A stretch of 61,636 bases of DNA from Neobacillus rhizosphaerae (GCF_937468385.1 NZ_CALBWS010000033.1:1-61636); one strand, 5' to 3'; shown: positions 52,085 through 60,535, counted from the first letter of the stretch. Notes: generated from the letters alone by a model not told the origin. Numbers and translations: made by a program.

Positions 52085-52366
52085 TTAATACTCCCCTTCG
52101 AATGGGGTAATTGAAATCTGTAATCGGTTTTCTACTGCACGAAGCCGCTGATTTACTCGTTGGAGACGGCGTTGAAGTTGGTTAATTTCTCTTTCTTGCC
52201 GCTCATTCTGTCTTTCAAGCTGATTTACTCTTCCTACAAGCTGTTGCCATTGGGGTAGTTGCAGGAATTGCGATAGTTGTCTGTTGGGGTCATATTGATT
52301 CTGCTGTACATATGGAGTGTAGTCGAACTGGACTTGTGGAATTTGATAATTTTCATACGGATACAT
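52085..52366 (-). CDS. Small coiled-coil protein, possible spore-coat protein
   Basis: 93 residues. The first 35 are rich in Tyr, Gln and Pro (YPYENYQIPQVQFDYTPYVQQNQYDPNRQ), and residues 45-80 are an amphipathic coiled coil (VNQLERQNERQEREINQLQRRLQRVNQRLRAVENRL). It has no signal peptide or known domain. AAAGGAGAG is eight bases from ATG. Leftward, TAGATTATG at 52398-52406 reads CATAATCTA, a SigK-type -10 (CATANNNTA), 32 bases before the start. Tyr-rich coil plus that element suggest a mother-cell coat protein; inference. Confidence 0.72.
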   Translation of the reverse strand: MYPYENYQIPQVQFDYTPYVQQNQYDPNRQLSQFLQLPQWQQLVGRVNQLERQNERQEREINQLQRRLQRVNQRLRAVENRLQISITPFEGEY

Positions 52367-52397
52367 CTGGGCATCTCTCCTTTTGGGTTAATATCTA

Positions 52398-52406
52398 TAG
52401 ATTATG
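52398..52406 (-). promoter_or_regulatory. SigK-like -10 element of the coiled-coil gene
   Basis: Read leftward: CATAATCTA fits CATANNNTA. A matching -35 AC element could not be fixed, so this is tentative. Confidence 0.35.
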
Positions 52407-52487
52407 TAGGCATTTTGGGTATGAAACGGCGAATGCCCAGAGACTGCCTTTTAAAAAAATGGCCCGATGTTTGAATGCCCAGAACAA

Positions 52488-52760
52488 AAGGCGCAAGCGC
52501 CCGTTTAGCGGCGTATGGACTGGAGCGCTCCAACTGAGATAAAGGAAAATAGAAAAGCGGAAGCGCCTTGCCCAGGGGCGACAAGCATAAGACCAGCCGG
52601 TGAGAAGGTTGCTTTTTAACCTTCTTGCCGGATTGGCTTATGACCTCGAGCCCCTAGGCGCTGGAGCTAGACAACACGAAGAGCGATAGCGATTCGATGT
52701 TGACTTATCGTAGGGCGGAGAGCGAAGTACACTAGCCGCTGGGCGCTGGAGCTGGATTCA
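52488..52760. repeat. Large structured intergenic repeat (about 105-bp hairpin plus flanks)
   Basis: Main hairpin 52555-52669: AGCGGAAGCGCC pairs loosely with GGCGCTGGAGCT, GGGGC with GCCCC, CATAAG with CTTATG, and AGAAGGTT with AACCTTCT around GCTTTTT. Flanks: GGCGCAAGCGCC at 52490 and GCTGGGCGCTGGAGCTGG at 52738. This GC-richer sequence contrasts with the surrounding AT-rich DNA; similar elements are frequent in Bacillaceae spacers. Confidence 0.7.
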
Positions 52761-52811
52761 GAGAACTATTTCAATTTATCCACAATTAATTATTTTATAA
52801 TTTCCTATACA

Positions 52812-52843
52812 ATAAAAAAGCAGGGACCTTAGTTGGTCCCCGC
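52812..52843 (-). terminator. Terminator of the sigma-factor cassette
   Basis: Read leftward: GGGACC, loop AACTAA, GGTCCC, TGC and six T. It lies about 140 bases after the stop at 52981. Confidence 0.9.
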
Positions 52844-52965
52844 ATCACCATTATAAACTATTTTAACAACCGCCTCACAGTGGCTTGGATGGTGGTCGCA
52901 GATACATTTAGATGTAGTTGTGTTTAGCTGAAATGTTAATTCTAAATAATGACAAACAAGATTTA
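52844..52965 (-). pseudogene. Relic of a small Cys/His-rich peptide gene, copy 1
   Basis: Read leftward, one frame is open to the TAA in the loop of the terminator (52830s). It encodes LNTTTSKCICDHHPSHCEAV followed by VKIVYNGDAGTN. CxCDHHPSHC looks like a metal-binding knuckle. There is no ATG, GTG or TTG in frame, so this is probably decayed or starts unusually. A related copy lies at 56950-57020. Confidence 0.45.
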
Positions 52966-52980
52966 AAATTGCGATAAATG

Positions 52981-54042
52981 TTATTCCAACGAAATCTTCA
53001 CAACATCATCCAAATATTTCGTTGTATTATATCCATAAACTTCCATCCTTTTAGGAATCACTTTCTCTCCAGCGTTGTTACTTTGCAACCCTATGTTTAG
53101 AACTGAAAAGAAATAACGGGGCTGCTCGATTTCCTCATATGAGCCGGGGTTTTCATTCATATCGTATTTAATCCCGTTTTTATCAACAAGTACTCCTTCA
53201 GAATTCATCTCCATAGAACTAGTTTCATTTTCATCCTCACCCACAATATTAAATTGAAGCGACTCATATGCTCGATTCTCGATTTCATGATTGCTTATGA
53301 CAATATTGGTAGGCTGTCCAATTTCCACCTTGTCGATGGAGATTGTACTTCCTGCATATTCAAAGGTTTGAGGATATCCTCTAGAAGCATCCAGTTCGAT
53401 GGTTTTTAACATGACATCCTGAAAGGCAGCTAAATCCTCCTGACAGTTTTGACAATGATAAATATGTACCTCGAAATCAACCTTTTTTGACCGATCCAGA
53501 GTTCTTTCTAAGTAATCGATGTAATTCTTATGATACTCTTTACAGCCATTAAAGCGTGACCCATACCCCATTCCTTTTCTAAGTGACTGGATTCCGGAAA
53601 ACAAATGCTCTTTCATCTTTTCCACTGAAACTTGGAGAAGATGTGCTGTGTCCTCCTGAGAGATTCCTTTTATATATGTAAGGACCACCGCTTCTTTCTC
53701 ATACTCTTTCAATTGATCAAGTGCTTTAAATAAATCCTGACGTGGTTCACTTTCCTCTGAAGCTTGTAAACTTCTATCATCAGAAAGCTCCCGGCAGGTA
53801 TGTATGAAAATGGATGTAACCCACGTTTCGAATGATGTTTCACTTTTAAATCGAGGCAATTCCTTGTGGATTTTTATAATGGACCGGTAAAAAAGCTCTT
53901 CCATCTGCTGCTGATTACTAATATAGGACCAACCAAGTGTATAGAACGATTGTTTATGCTGATCGAACCAATCTACGATGTATTCCACGCCATTTTCTCT
54001 TATTGTAGTAATTGAAATTGGACCTATTTTTGCTGAGATCAT
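52981..54042 (-). CDS. ECF-type sigma factor with C-terminal zinc-binding (ZAS-like) and sensor region
   Basis: 353 residues. Residues 20-95 are sigma region 2 (FYTLGWSYISNQQQMEELFYRSIIKIHKELPRF, ETWVTSIFIHTC), 105-155 region 4 (ALDQLKEYEKEAVVLTYIKGISQEDTAHLLQVSVEKMKEHLFSGIQSLRK). Next comes a cysteine-His block CKEYHKNYIDYLERTL...HIYHCQNCQEDL like the H-x3-C-x2-C ZAS of anti-sigma factors, and then a 150-residue beta-rich unknown domain. No membrane helix. So regulator and anti-sigma-like module are fused. Last gene of the cassette; ATG 54042 is preceded by GGGGGG at ten bases. Confidence 0.78.
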   Translation of the reverse strand: MISAKIGPISITTIRENGVEYIVDWFDQHKQSFYTLGWSYISNQQQMEELFYRSIIKIHKELPRFKSETSFETWVTSIFIHTCRELSDDRSLQASEESEPRQDLFKALDQLKEYEKEAVVLTYIKGISQEDTAHLLQVSVEKMKEHLFSGIQSLRKGMGYGSRFNGCKEYHKNYIDYLERTLDRSKKVDFEVHIYHCQNCQEDLAAFQDVMLKTIELDASRGYPQTFEYAGSTISIDKVEIGQPTNIVISNHEIENRAYESLQFNIVGEDENETSSMEMNSEGVLVDKNGIKYDMNENPGSYEEIEQPRYFFSVLNIGLQSNNAGEKVIPKRMEVYGYNTTKYLDDVVKISLE

Positions 54043-54111
54043 AAATGTGTTTCCCCCCTTTAACATTCGGAAGAATGATCATACTCTTTTCATTATTTAC
54101 ACAGATTCTCC

Positions 54112-55416
54112 TTACCTTGCACGAAGCACCCCATCTGGATCGACCAAACCAGTAAAAGACCATGTCTTACCTTGATCCTGTGAAGTAAACTTTGCCAATA
54201 CCTTTCCGCCCAAGTAATCGCCTTCTGGACCTTGATTCACTAATAAAGTTCCTTCCGTTCCGTGAAAAGTAGGAATCTCCGCTACTGTGAAGTAGCCCCG
54301 ATATTCCTCAGGTATCGGAACCTCTACGCGTTCCCAATTCGCTCCACCATCGGTAGTCCGGAAAAAATTTGGTCTTGGAGGCTGCCCTTCATAGCGATAT
54401 TCCCCAAAGGAGATAAATCCTAATTGATCGTTAATAAAACCTCCATCTGTCACTAAGGAATAGATGTCATCCACCGGCCCGACCTTGTACCATGACTGGC
54501 CACCATCGTTTGTTTTAAAAATAAAGTGTACCTCACTACTCATCGTTTTATCACCGGTAACGATGAGATAACCATCCTGGTCAGACGTGAACCCAAGTAT
54601 AAGCATGCGCAAAAATGGCAGCTGATCCGAAACCAACGCCTCATTCCAAGATTTCCCTTTATCCCTACTAACCAGAACCCGCATCCCTTGGTTAAGTACA
54701 AACGCAGTTATCTCCGGTGTAATCACATAACTGCCATCCATTAACTGTTGTTCCGAACTGTTGGATCCACCGCCAAATAAATTTTCAATCGCAACAGGAA
54801 CCACCTGCCAATTTTGACCATTGTCATAAGTGACCTTAAGCGTTTTATCCCTAATCTCATAATCTATGCTTTCCGATGGTTCCTCTATTCCGGCTTTCTT
54901 TCGATATTCTTCCAACGTTTCAACAGGCGGCAACCCGATTTGCGTATCGGTTGTTCTTTCAATATTTGTTAATGTGTACGTTAAGTTTTCAGCCTTATTG
55001 ATTGTTAGTTTCCAAACGATAGTAGGAACGACTCTATCATCCTGCATCTTTCCCCAACCGTAATCGATTTCTTGTGTTTCTTCAGGTAACTGAACTTGAA
55101 AAACTACTGCAACTACAAAAGAGTTTTCATCTCCCGATAACTTAGTAAATCTAGTAAAGCTCGGATTGGCAATCGTTCCATCGCTCTCTAAACTTTTTAT
55201 GAAATCAAACCAGATTCGGTATGCAATCGTTTCTGGTTTTTGATCATATTCTTCTACTTGAAGTGTGTAGGGGAGTTTACTGTTTATATCAGCCTTTTTT
55301 ACTTCGACTTGTTTAGGAATTGGATTTTCATGATCCTCATGAACCATTTGAAACATAATGAAGATAACAATTAATATAGCTATGACAATTAGTAAACGAC
55401 TTTGCGCTTTTTTCAT
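54112..55416 (-). CDS. Membrane-anchored Asp-box (BNR-like) repeat protein
   Basis: 434 residues: one N-terminal membrane helix (LLIVIAILIVIFIMF), a 120-residue unknown region, then a beta-propeller-like part with five Asp boxes (S/T-x-D-x-G-x-x-W): TYDNGQNW, SRDKGKSW, TNDGGQSW, TTDGGANW and SQDQGKTW. Such folds occur in sialidases and YCF48/HCF136-like assembly factors; catalytic residues of sialidases are not evident. It probably faces outward and binds a ligand or envelope component. It lies between the membrane protein and the sigma gene, with gaps of about 60-70 bases. ATG 55416 is nine bases behind AAGG. Confidence 0.8.
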   Translation of the reverse strand: MKKAQSRLLIVIAILIVIFIMFQMVHEDHENPIPKQVEVKKADINSKLPYTLQVEEYDQKPETIAYRIWFDFIKSLESDGTIANPSFTRFTKLSGDENSFVVAVVFQVQLPEETQEIDYGWGKMQDDRVVPTIVWKLTINKAENLTYTLTNIERTTDTQIGLPPVETLEEYRKKAGIEEPSESIDYEIRDKTLKVTYDNGQNWQVVPVAIENLFGGGSNSSEQQLMDGSYVITPEITAFVLNQGMRVLVSRDKGKSWNEALVSDQLPFLRMLILGFTSDQDGYLIVTGDKTMSSEVHFIFKTNDGGQSWYKVGPVDDIYSLVTDGGFINDQLGFISFGEYRYEGQPPRPNFFRTTDGGANWERVEVPIPEEYRGYFTVAEIPTFHGTEGTLLVNQGPEGDYLGGKVLAKFTSQDQGKTWSFTGLVDPDGVLRAR

Positions 55417-55474
55417 ATGAATCATCCTTCATTCAAAATATATACGTGGTTAAGTACTTTCCTTAGGCTGGAAC

Positions 55475-56650
55475 CTACTCTCCACGATAAAATGGTGCAA
55501 ATACATAACGGTGTGGAATAATAATATCCTCCTTGCCTGGAATGTATAAGGAAATCGTTGGTCCTGTTTCTGTATCAGCCTTGGAAGGAATATATATCTT
55601 ACCTTTTTCATCTATAAAGCGAATCCCCTCCGGATTTTTCCAGTCTCTTATTCCTTTATACAGGACAGCATTATTATCTTCATTCCAAGGTTTTACTTCA
55701 TCTTTAACGGGAATCCATTTTAGCATATTGATGACAATCGATAAATCGTTGTTCGGGTTGTAAACCGTTGTTCCTTCCCCATTCCAATCTTGTTTATGGA
55801 TCTTTACCTTATTGCTCTTTGTTTTATCAAAATAAATTAAATATCCTGATTGTAATTTCTGGTTTTGGTCAAATCCGTAAATATACGTATAGATATTTGT
55901 GATCGTCCCATCCTGTTCAAATTCTATTTCTAAATCATTGGTCATTAAATACGGTTCTAGTTCCATCTTCGCTTTTACAGAATCTATTATTCCACTTAGC
56001 TTTGTTGTATAAAAATTATCATTCTCTAGCTTTACTCTTGTTTCAGTTTTCAACTCGAAGATTTTCCAGGCTAAAGCTCCTTTAAAATTGATAGCATTTG
56101 AACCAACATAATATACTCCAACAATGGTAAACAGTGAAAATAGAATAACCGTCCATTTCCAAAAGATCTGACGAATGGGCTTAAAAATAGTAAAATATTC
56201 GTTTATCTGTTCAAGAGAATGTTCGGTTTTCTTTGAAATTGGGATAAAGGTTTTATCTTGAAAGTAAAGAAAATACCATTTTTTATTTTCCTTTATTATT
56301 GTTAAACTTTCCAAGGGAAAAACATAGCGTTCCGTGGAAGTACTTGATACAATAACCAATTGCGTCTTATTGATTTCAATCTGACTACCAACTTGGATTA
56401 AGCTGTCTTTTTTCACATGCTTTCGATAAACAACAAAAATATGGATAAACGTTAATAACAGCAGAAAGCTGATTCCTAAAAATATCGGAATATTGGTTTT
56501 CAATTGTCCTATTTTTGTAATGCTGTACAAAACCCTCCACAACATTACATAAAGTAGAAGTATAATCAGGCTACTTTTACTTCCAAAAATTAAATCTCGT
56601 AAGATTAGTCTTCGATATAATTTTTTTGTCAATTTATTTTCAATTACCAT
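55475..56650 (-). CDS. Membrane protein of unknown function (YcxB-like domain)
   Basis: 391 residues with two N-terminal membrane helices (about 25-45, 52-75), a soluble part with VSSTSTERYVFPLESLTIIKENKKWYFLYFQDKTFIPISKK, as in the YcxB-like/PH-like domain, a third helix (about 165-185) and a C-terminal 200-residue domain that looks extracytoplasmic. The family is not recognised beyond that. First gene of the cassette; AAGGAG is nine bases before ATG. It may be the sensor partner of the downstream sigma factor; inference. Confidence 0.7.
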   Translation of the reverse strand: MVIENKLTKKLYRRLILRDLIFGSKSSLIILLLYVMLWRVLYSITKIGQLKTNIPIFLGISFLLLLTFIHIFVVYRKHVKKDSLIQVGSQIEINKTQLVIVSSTSTERYVFPLESLTIIKENKKWYFLYFQDKTFIPISKKTEHSLEQINEYFTIFKPIRQIFWKWTVILFSLFTIVGVYYVGSNAINFKGALAWKIFELKTETRVKLENDNFYTTKLSGIIDSVKAKMELEPYLMTNDLEIEFEQDGTITNIYTYIYGFDQNQKLQSGYLIYFDKTKSNKVKIHKQDWNGEGTTVYNPNNDLSIVINMLKWIPVKDEVKPWNEDNNAVLYKGIRDWKNPEGIRFIDEKGKIYIPSKADTETGPTISLYIPGKEDIIIPHRYVFAPFYRGE

Positions 56651-56865
56651 TCTTATACTCCTTTGCCGTCCTTGTTAAATGACAAGTAGAGCGATTATAA
56701 TAAGTGTTTTTTTCAAGTTTACTAAACCATCTTTATAAATTTTTCCAATTTAATCGTAACATAAAAAACAAACATACTTTAAGGGAAATTTTAGCGGATT
56801 TGATGAATGAGTATTTCAAAATTATTAGGCTCTCCGTCCTCAAAATTCTCAATACATTTTTTACA
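56651..56865. other. Spacer without recognised gene
   Basis: AT-rich upstream region of the cassette. A rightward 69-codon frame at 56704 has no ribosome binding site and is judged spurious. No SigA promoter stands out, which would fit control by an alternative sigma factor. Confidence 0.4.
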
Positions 56866-56918
56866 CAAAAAAGTACCCCAAAGGTAGACTTTTCTTATGT
56901 GTCTACTCTATAGGGTAC
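56866..56918 (-). terminator. Nested hairpin terminator
   Basis: GTACCC/GGGTAC encloses GTAGAC/GTCTAC; read leftward it ends in GTACTTTTTT. It follows the DUF2834 gene and the relic copy 2. Confidence 0.75.
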
Positions 56919-56949
56919 ATTTATATTTAAAGGGCTGTTGCCTTATTTT

Positions 56950-57030
56950 AAAATGAGTTACGATACACACTCAACATGGCTTGAGTGGTGATCGTAGAGA
57001 TAAAGGTGTTGTAGTGTTTACCTTAATAGT
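56950..57030 (-). pseudogene. Relic of a small Cys/His-rich peptide gene, copy 2 (frameshifted)
   Basis: Read leftward it shows VNTTTPL and, after a frameshift, YLYDHHSSHVECVS then a stop. It aligns with copy 1 (LNTTTSKCICDHHPSHCEAV) over about 60 bases. Both copies lie just upstream of a terminator. Confidence 0.4.
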
Positions 57031-57070
57031 CCTAATAGCTGTTCACATAAGTAATTACATATACTCTTCA

Positions 57071-57097
57071 ACAATCGCGCCCGATTCTTGAATAAAC
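57071..57097. repeat. Dispersed hairpin repeat, family 2, fragment
   Basis: GCGCCCGATTCTTGAATAAA only, the right-hand part of the repeat seen in full at 57567, 60687 and 61481. Confidence 0.55.
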
Positions 57098-57137
57098 ATT
57101 TTAATTATTTTAGCTGGAAACATGCTTTTTTTCTAAT

Positions 57138-57461
57138 TTATACTTTATCTTTACTATTAATATAAGAATGTCTAAAAAACAAAAATAAAGGTAGAGCTAA
57201 AGATAATCCAACTGTAAACAGAGATAAAAGACAAATCCATTTTTCTTTAATGTTATACTTTCGTGATTCATTGAACATAAATACCAAGAAAACAACACAT
57301 GAGATTAAAAAATCAACTGCAAAAAAGGCCGATATCGTGTTAGTAAATAATAATTCCATTAATAAACCTAAATCAAGTCCATTATCCCTGAGGAACTGAA
57401 TAAAAAAATAATACGGAAAAACAGTACCAATTAGCCCTAAAATTAAATATAATTTTTTCAC
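57138..57461 (-). CDS. DUF2834 family membrane protein
   Basis: 107 residues with three hydrophobic segments. GTVFPYYFFIQFLRDNGLDLGLLMELLFTNTISAFFAVDFLISC is the DUF2834 signature. Function unknown. GTG start with GGGGAAA upstream. Single gene in a region of small membrane proteins. Confidence 0.85.
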   Translation of the reverse strand: MKKLYLILGLIGTVFPYYFFIQFLRDNGLDLGLLMELLFTNTISAFFAVDFLISCVVFLVFMFNESRKYNIKEKWICLLSLFTVGLSLALPLFLFFRHSYINSKDKV

Positions 57462-57566
57462 TGGATAATTTCCCCTTTTTCAACAAAGTTACTATTAGAT
57501 TACCATAACTAATTCTAAGATCGTTCAAAATATATATATTATTGAAGATTCCTTTACTTAACAATC

Positions 57567-57625
57567 TGGCCCTATAATGAAAGAAAGCACTGTTCCTTAT
57601 TACAGGAAAGCGCCCGATTGTTGAA
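57567..57625. repeat. Dispersed hairpin repeat, family 2, copy 1
   Basis: TGGCCCTATAATGAAAGAAA, then hairpin TTCCT/AGGAA and GCGCCCGATTG. Almost identical to 60687-60745. Confidence 0.8.
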
Positions 57626-57752
57626 GATCATTGCATATTTAAGATAAGCATCCGTTAGTGAAATAGCATACTAATAAAATGTCTAAAAGGAAAGACTTTT
57701 CTTCCTGAGTTCAAAGTAAATGAATAGGTCAGGTTTGTTACAATAAATGCTG

Positions 57753-58211
57753 CTACATTAATTGTTTCTCAAAACAGTCAACAACTTTCCCTCGCCAATC
57801 ACTATTACAATAAAACTTAAACCCCCTCGATTTCCAAAACTCTAAAGCATTCAAGTTTTTTTGTAATACACCAATACGAACATTATTGAATTTTTGTTGT
57901 TTTAATTTATCCTCAAAAGCAGTATAAGCCTTTTTTCCATATCCTAAAGAATGATAATCACCCTTAATCATTAGTAAACCTATCCACGGATGGTTGTCTT
58001 TATGATTATTTTTTAGAAAATCAATTATTCCAATGTGCTTATTTTCTTGAATTATTAGGAAACTATCACTAATTGTGTTAAGAAATTCACTTCTTACTTC
58101 TTTTATTGACCTTAAAGGATTTCCATTTTCCAAAATGTTATAAGTTGGATTTGAATTAATTATTTCCATTGCTAATTCTATTGAATTTTCTGTAATAGGT
58201 TCAAAAATCAT
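57753..58211 (-). CDS. GNAT family N-acetyltransferase
   Basis: 152 residues. GLLMIKGDYHSLGYGKKAYTAFEDKL contains the acetyl-CoA-binding Q/R-x-x-G-x-G/A motif (SLGYGKKAY), and NVRIGVLQKNLNALEFWKSRGF is the usual motif B region. Substrate unknown. GGGGAG is ten bases before ATG. Confidence 0.88.
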   Translation of the reverse strand: MIFEPITENSIELAMEIINSNPTYNILENGNPLRSIKEVRSEFLNTISDSFLIIQENKHIGIIDFLKNNHKDNHPWIGLLMIKGDYHSLGYGKKAYTAFEDKLKQQKFNNVRIGVLQKNLNALEFWKSRGFKFYCNSDWRGKVVDCFEKQLM

Positions 58212-58497
58212 TATTTTTACTCCCCTTTTTTAAAAAAATAATAATATTTGCTGACATTTTCTTTTACCTATAACATTATCCCATATTCAACAAACCTGCC
58301 ATTAACATAAAGAAAGGGAACAATTTTGCTGCAGAATTGCTCCCGAATGCGGAAGATTGAAAAATGCAAAAGAGCTGCAAAATTGATCATTAGTTATTTC
58401 ACTAAAGCCCCCGTTACTTTAAGTGAAATTCTTTACAATTACTTCGATGATTAACAGATTTTTAGAAACTACAGCCCTTAAAAACTCAGGATCCATA
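58212..58497. other. Spacer with two palindromes
   Basis: CAATTTTGCTGCAGAATTG near 58325, and TTTCACTAAAG...CTTTAAGTGAAA near 58396-58430. Both look like further members of the dispersed hairpin elements in this region. No gene. Confidence 0.45.
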
Positions 58498-58806
58498 CTA
58501 TTTTTTAAATCTATTCCCCGTATTAGTGTAAATAATAATAAATACCATTATGCATAAAAATAAAACGAGACCAACGTAGAACAACCACTTAATTTTAAAT
58601 GCATCACTAAGTACCCAAAATGCCATACTGAATGCTATTGAAAACATCGCTTTACCCATAAACTTACACAATGAAACTGTATCATGTTTTTCTTTTTCTT
58701 TTTTATGCATTGTGTTATAGCCCGCAATCAAGAATGAGCCTTTCCCATTTGAAAAGATAATTCCTAGAACAATAAATAATCCAATGAAAATAATAGGTCC
58801 GTTCAT
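58498..58806 (-). CDS. DUF3784 family membrane protein
   Basis: 102 residues with three hydrophobic segments. NGKGSFLIAGYNTMHKKEKEKHDTVSLCKFMGKAMF is the DUF3784 signature. Function unknown. GGGAGGAG is seven bases upstream of ATG. Confidence 0.87.
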   Translation of the reverse strand: MNGPIIFIGLFIVLGIIFSNGKGSFLIAGYNTMHKKEKEKHDTVSLCKFMGKAMFSIAFSMAFWVLSDAFKIKWLFYVGLVLFLCIMVFIIIYTNTGNRFKK

Positions 58807-58989
58807 ATTTACTCCTCCCTCAAGAAATAAGTAATAGAATGAACACGCTGCGATGTGGCATCGCTACTTCAAAAGAGCTGGTACCTATATCAAACTTTCT
58901 TCAATTCCTATTTTAGCATATTCCAATTTGATCCAATTTACAAAAAACCAAAATTATTTTGAATTATTTATTTTTGCTAACCTGCCCCT

Positions 58990-59252
58990 TTAGCCATTCA
59001 TGAAGCGCAAAAATCAGCGCTTCACCACAGAGAATGAAAATGGGTTAGAACCGTCAATACTGATTCTACGGCTGGGAGAGGAAGGTCGCTGAACTATGGT
59101 GCGTTAGAGCCCATCCTTTAGTCTGACTCCACCGACCACGGTGCACCACTGACTGTCGCTCCCTTACGGGAAGCACACATAGTAGATTAATCCTATTCTG
59201 GTTGCTGCACCAGCCTCTAATCATAATGAGAGCCGTAGAAAGGATGTTTTCA
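58990..59252 (+). ncRNA. Structured 5' leader of the IS110 element, candidate bridge RNA region
   Basis: About 250 bases without a gene upstream of an IS110 recombinase. It has strong pairing potential: TGAAGCGC/GCGCTTCA (59001-59024) and a GC-rich part around 59100-59180 with GTGCACCAC and GGGAAGC. IS110-type elements are known to encode a bridge RNA in the non-coding end before the recombinase, so this is the expected place. The exact RNA ends cannot be fixed. Confidence 0.45.
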
Positions 59253-60476
59253 ATGGATGTAGTCATTGAAAGAGCATGCGGTATGGATGTCCATAAGGAC
59301 AACATTACTGCCTGTATTATCACACCCGAAGGAAAGGAGATTCAAACGTTTTCTACTAAAACTGTATTTCTATTACAAATGGTAGATTGGGTTAAACAAC
59401 ATGGCTGCACACATGTTGCCATGGAAAGCACGAGTGTCTATTGGAAGCCGATTGTGAACTTACTTGAAGCTGAGGATATTGAGTTTCTAGTTGTCAATGC
59501 CCAGCACATGAAGGCTGTTCCAGGACGCAAGACAGATGTGAAGGATGCAGAATGGATTGCCAAACTTCTTCACCATGGACTACTTAGAGCAAGTTATATT
59601 CCAGATCGGAATCAACGTGAACTGCGTGAGCTAGTTCGCTATCGCCGAAGTATTATCGAAGAGCGAGCCAGGCAACATAACCGAATCCAGAAAGTGTTAG
59701 AGGGAGCGAACATTAAATTGGGATCTGTTGTTTCAGATGTCTTAGGTGTTTCGGCTCGGGATATGCTCGATGCCATTGCCGATGGTGAGGAGGATCCTGA
59801 AAAACTAGCAAACTTTGCCCGGCGTACTATGAAAAAGAAGAAAGAAGAACTGGAACTCGCCCTAAAAGGATATATTAATTCACATCAACGCCTCATGTTA
59901 AAAACTATTTTAGGTCATATTGATTTTTTGACAGAGCAAATCAAGATGCTGGATCAGGAAGTTGCGAACAGAGTCAGCCCCCATCAAGAAGATGTGGCAC
60001 GATTGGATTCCATTCCTGGTATAGCGACCAGAATGGCAGAACAAATCCTATCTGAAATTGGGACTGATGTGAAGAATCAATTCCCTACTGCAGCTCATAT
60101 GTGTTCTTGGGCAGGCTTGGTTCCTGGGCAAAACGAAAGTGCAGGGAAAAGAAAATCAGCTAAGACTAAAAAAGGGAATAAATATTTAAGATCAGCGTTA
60201 ACAGAAGCAGCTCATTCAGTAAGAGGATCCAAAAACTATCTCGGAGCACTGTATAGGCGTACAGCATCACGAAAAGGCAAGAAACGTGCTGGTATTGTAG
60301 TCGCTCACGCAATGTTACGTATCTCTTATTATTTATTAACTCGAAAAGAAATGTATGTAGACTTAGGTGAAGACTACTTTGATAAGCAGAGACAACAATC
60401 AATTGTTCGGCATTCTCTGAGACGACTCGAAAGTTTAGGATACATTGTTACGCTCGAAGAGCCTAAGGCCTCTTAA
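59253..60476 (+). CDS. IS110-family transposase (DEDD plus serine recombinase)
   Basis: 407 residues. N-terminal DEDD RuvC-like domain: GMDVHKDNITAC (Asp), VAMESTSVYWKP (Glu), RKTDVKDAEWIAKLL (Asp, Asp). A coiled-coil-like middle follows and then Transposase_20 with LDSIPGIATRMAEQILSEIG, PTAAHMCSWAGLVPGQNESAGKRKSAKTKKGNKYLRSAL, holding the catalytic serine in the NESAGKRKS block. Frame intact, so possibly active. ATG 59253 has AAAGGA at eight bases; upstream in-frame ATGs lack a site. Confidence 0.93.
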   Translation: MDVVIERACGMDVHKDNITACIITPEGKEIQTFSTKTVFLLQMVDWVKQHGCTHVAMESTSVYWKPIVNLLEAEDIEFLVVNAQHMKAVPGRKTDVKDAEWIAKLLHHGLLRASYIPDRNQRELRELVRYRRSIIEERARQHNRIQKVLEGANIKLGSVVSDVLGVSARDMLDAIADGEEDPEKLANFARRTMKKKKEELELALKGYINSHQRLMLKTILGHIDFLTEQIKMLDQEVANRVSPHQEDVARLDSIPGIATRMAEQILSEIGTDVKNQFPTAAHMCSWAGLVPGQNESAGKRKSAKTKKGNKYLRSALTEAAHSVRGSKNYLGALYRRTASRKGKKRAGIVVAHAMLRISYYLLTRKEMYVDLGEDYFDKQRQQSIVRHSLRRLESLGYIVTLEEPKAS

Positions 60477-60535
60477 TCCAGTTCACTTATTTACCATAGA
60501 TCATTGAATCTGGCGCTCTCTTCGCTTTTAAAAAA

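Larger units (their letters stand above)
58980..60535 (+). mobile_element. IS110-family insertion sequence (approximate borders)
   Basis: Recombinase plus left non-coding region and a short right end (60477-60535, ending near a run of A). IS110 elements lack clear terminal inverted repeats and target duplications, so borders are estimates. Confidence 0.55.

Noticed and set aside
56704..56913. Rightward 69-codon frame upstream of the cassette
   Set aside because: No binding site, Phe/Lys-rich AT-driven composition, and it overlaps a terminator hairpin.
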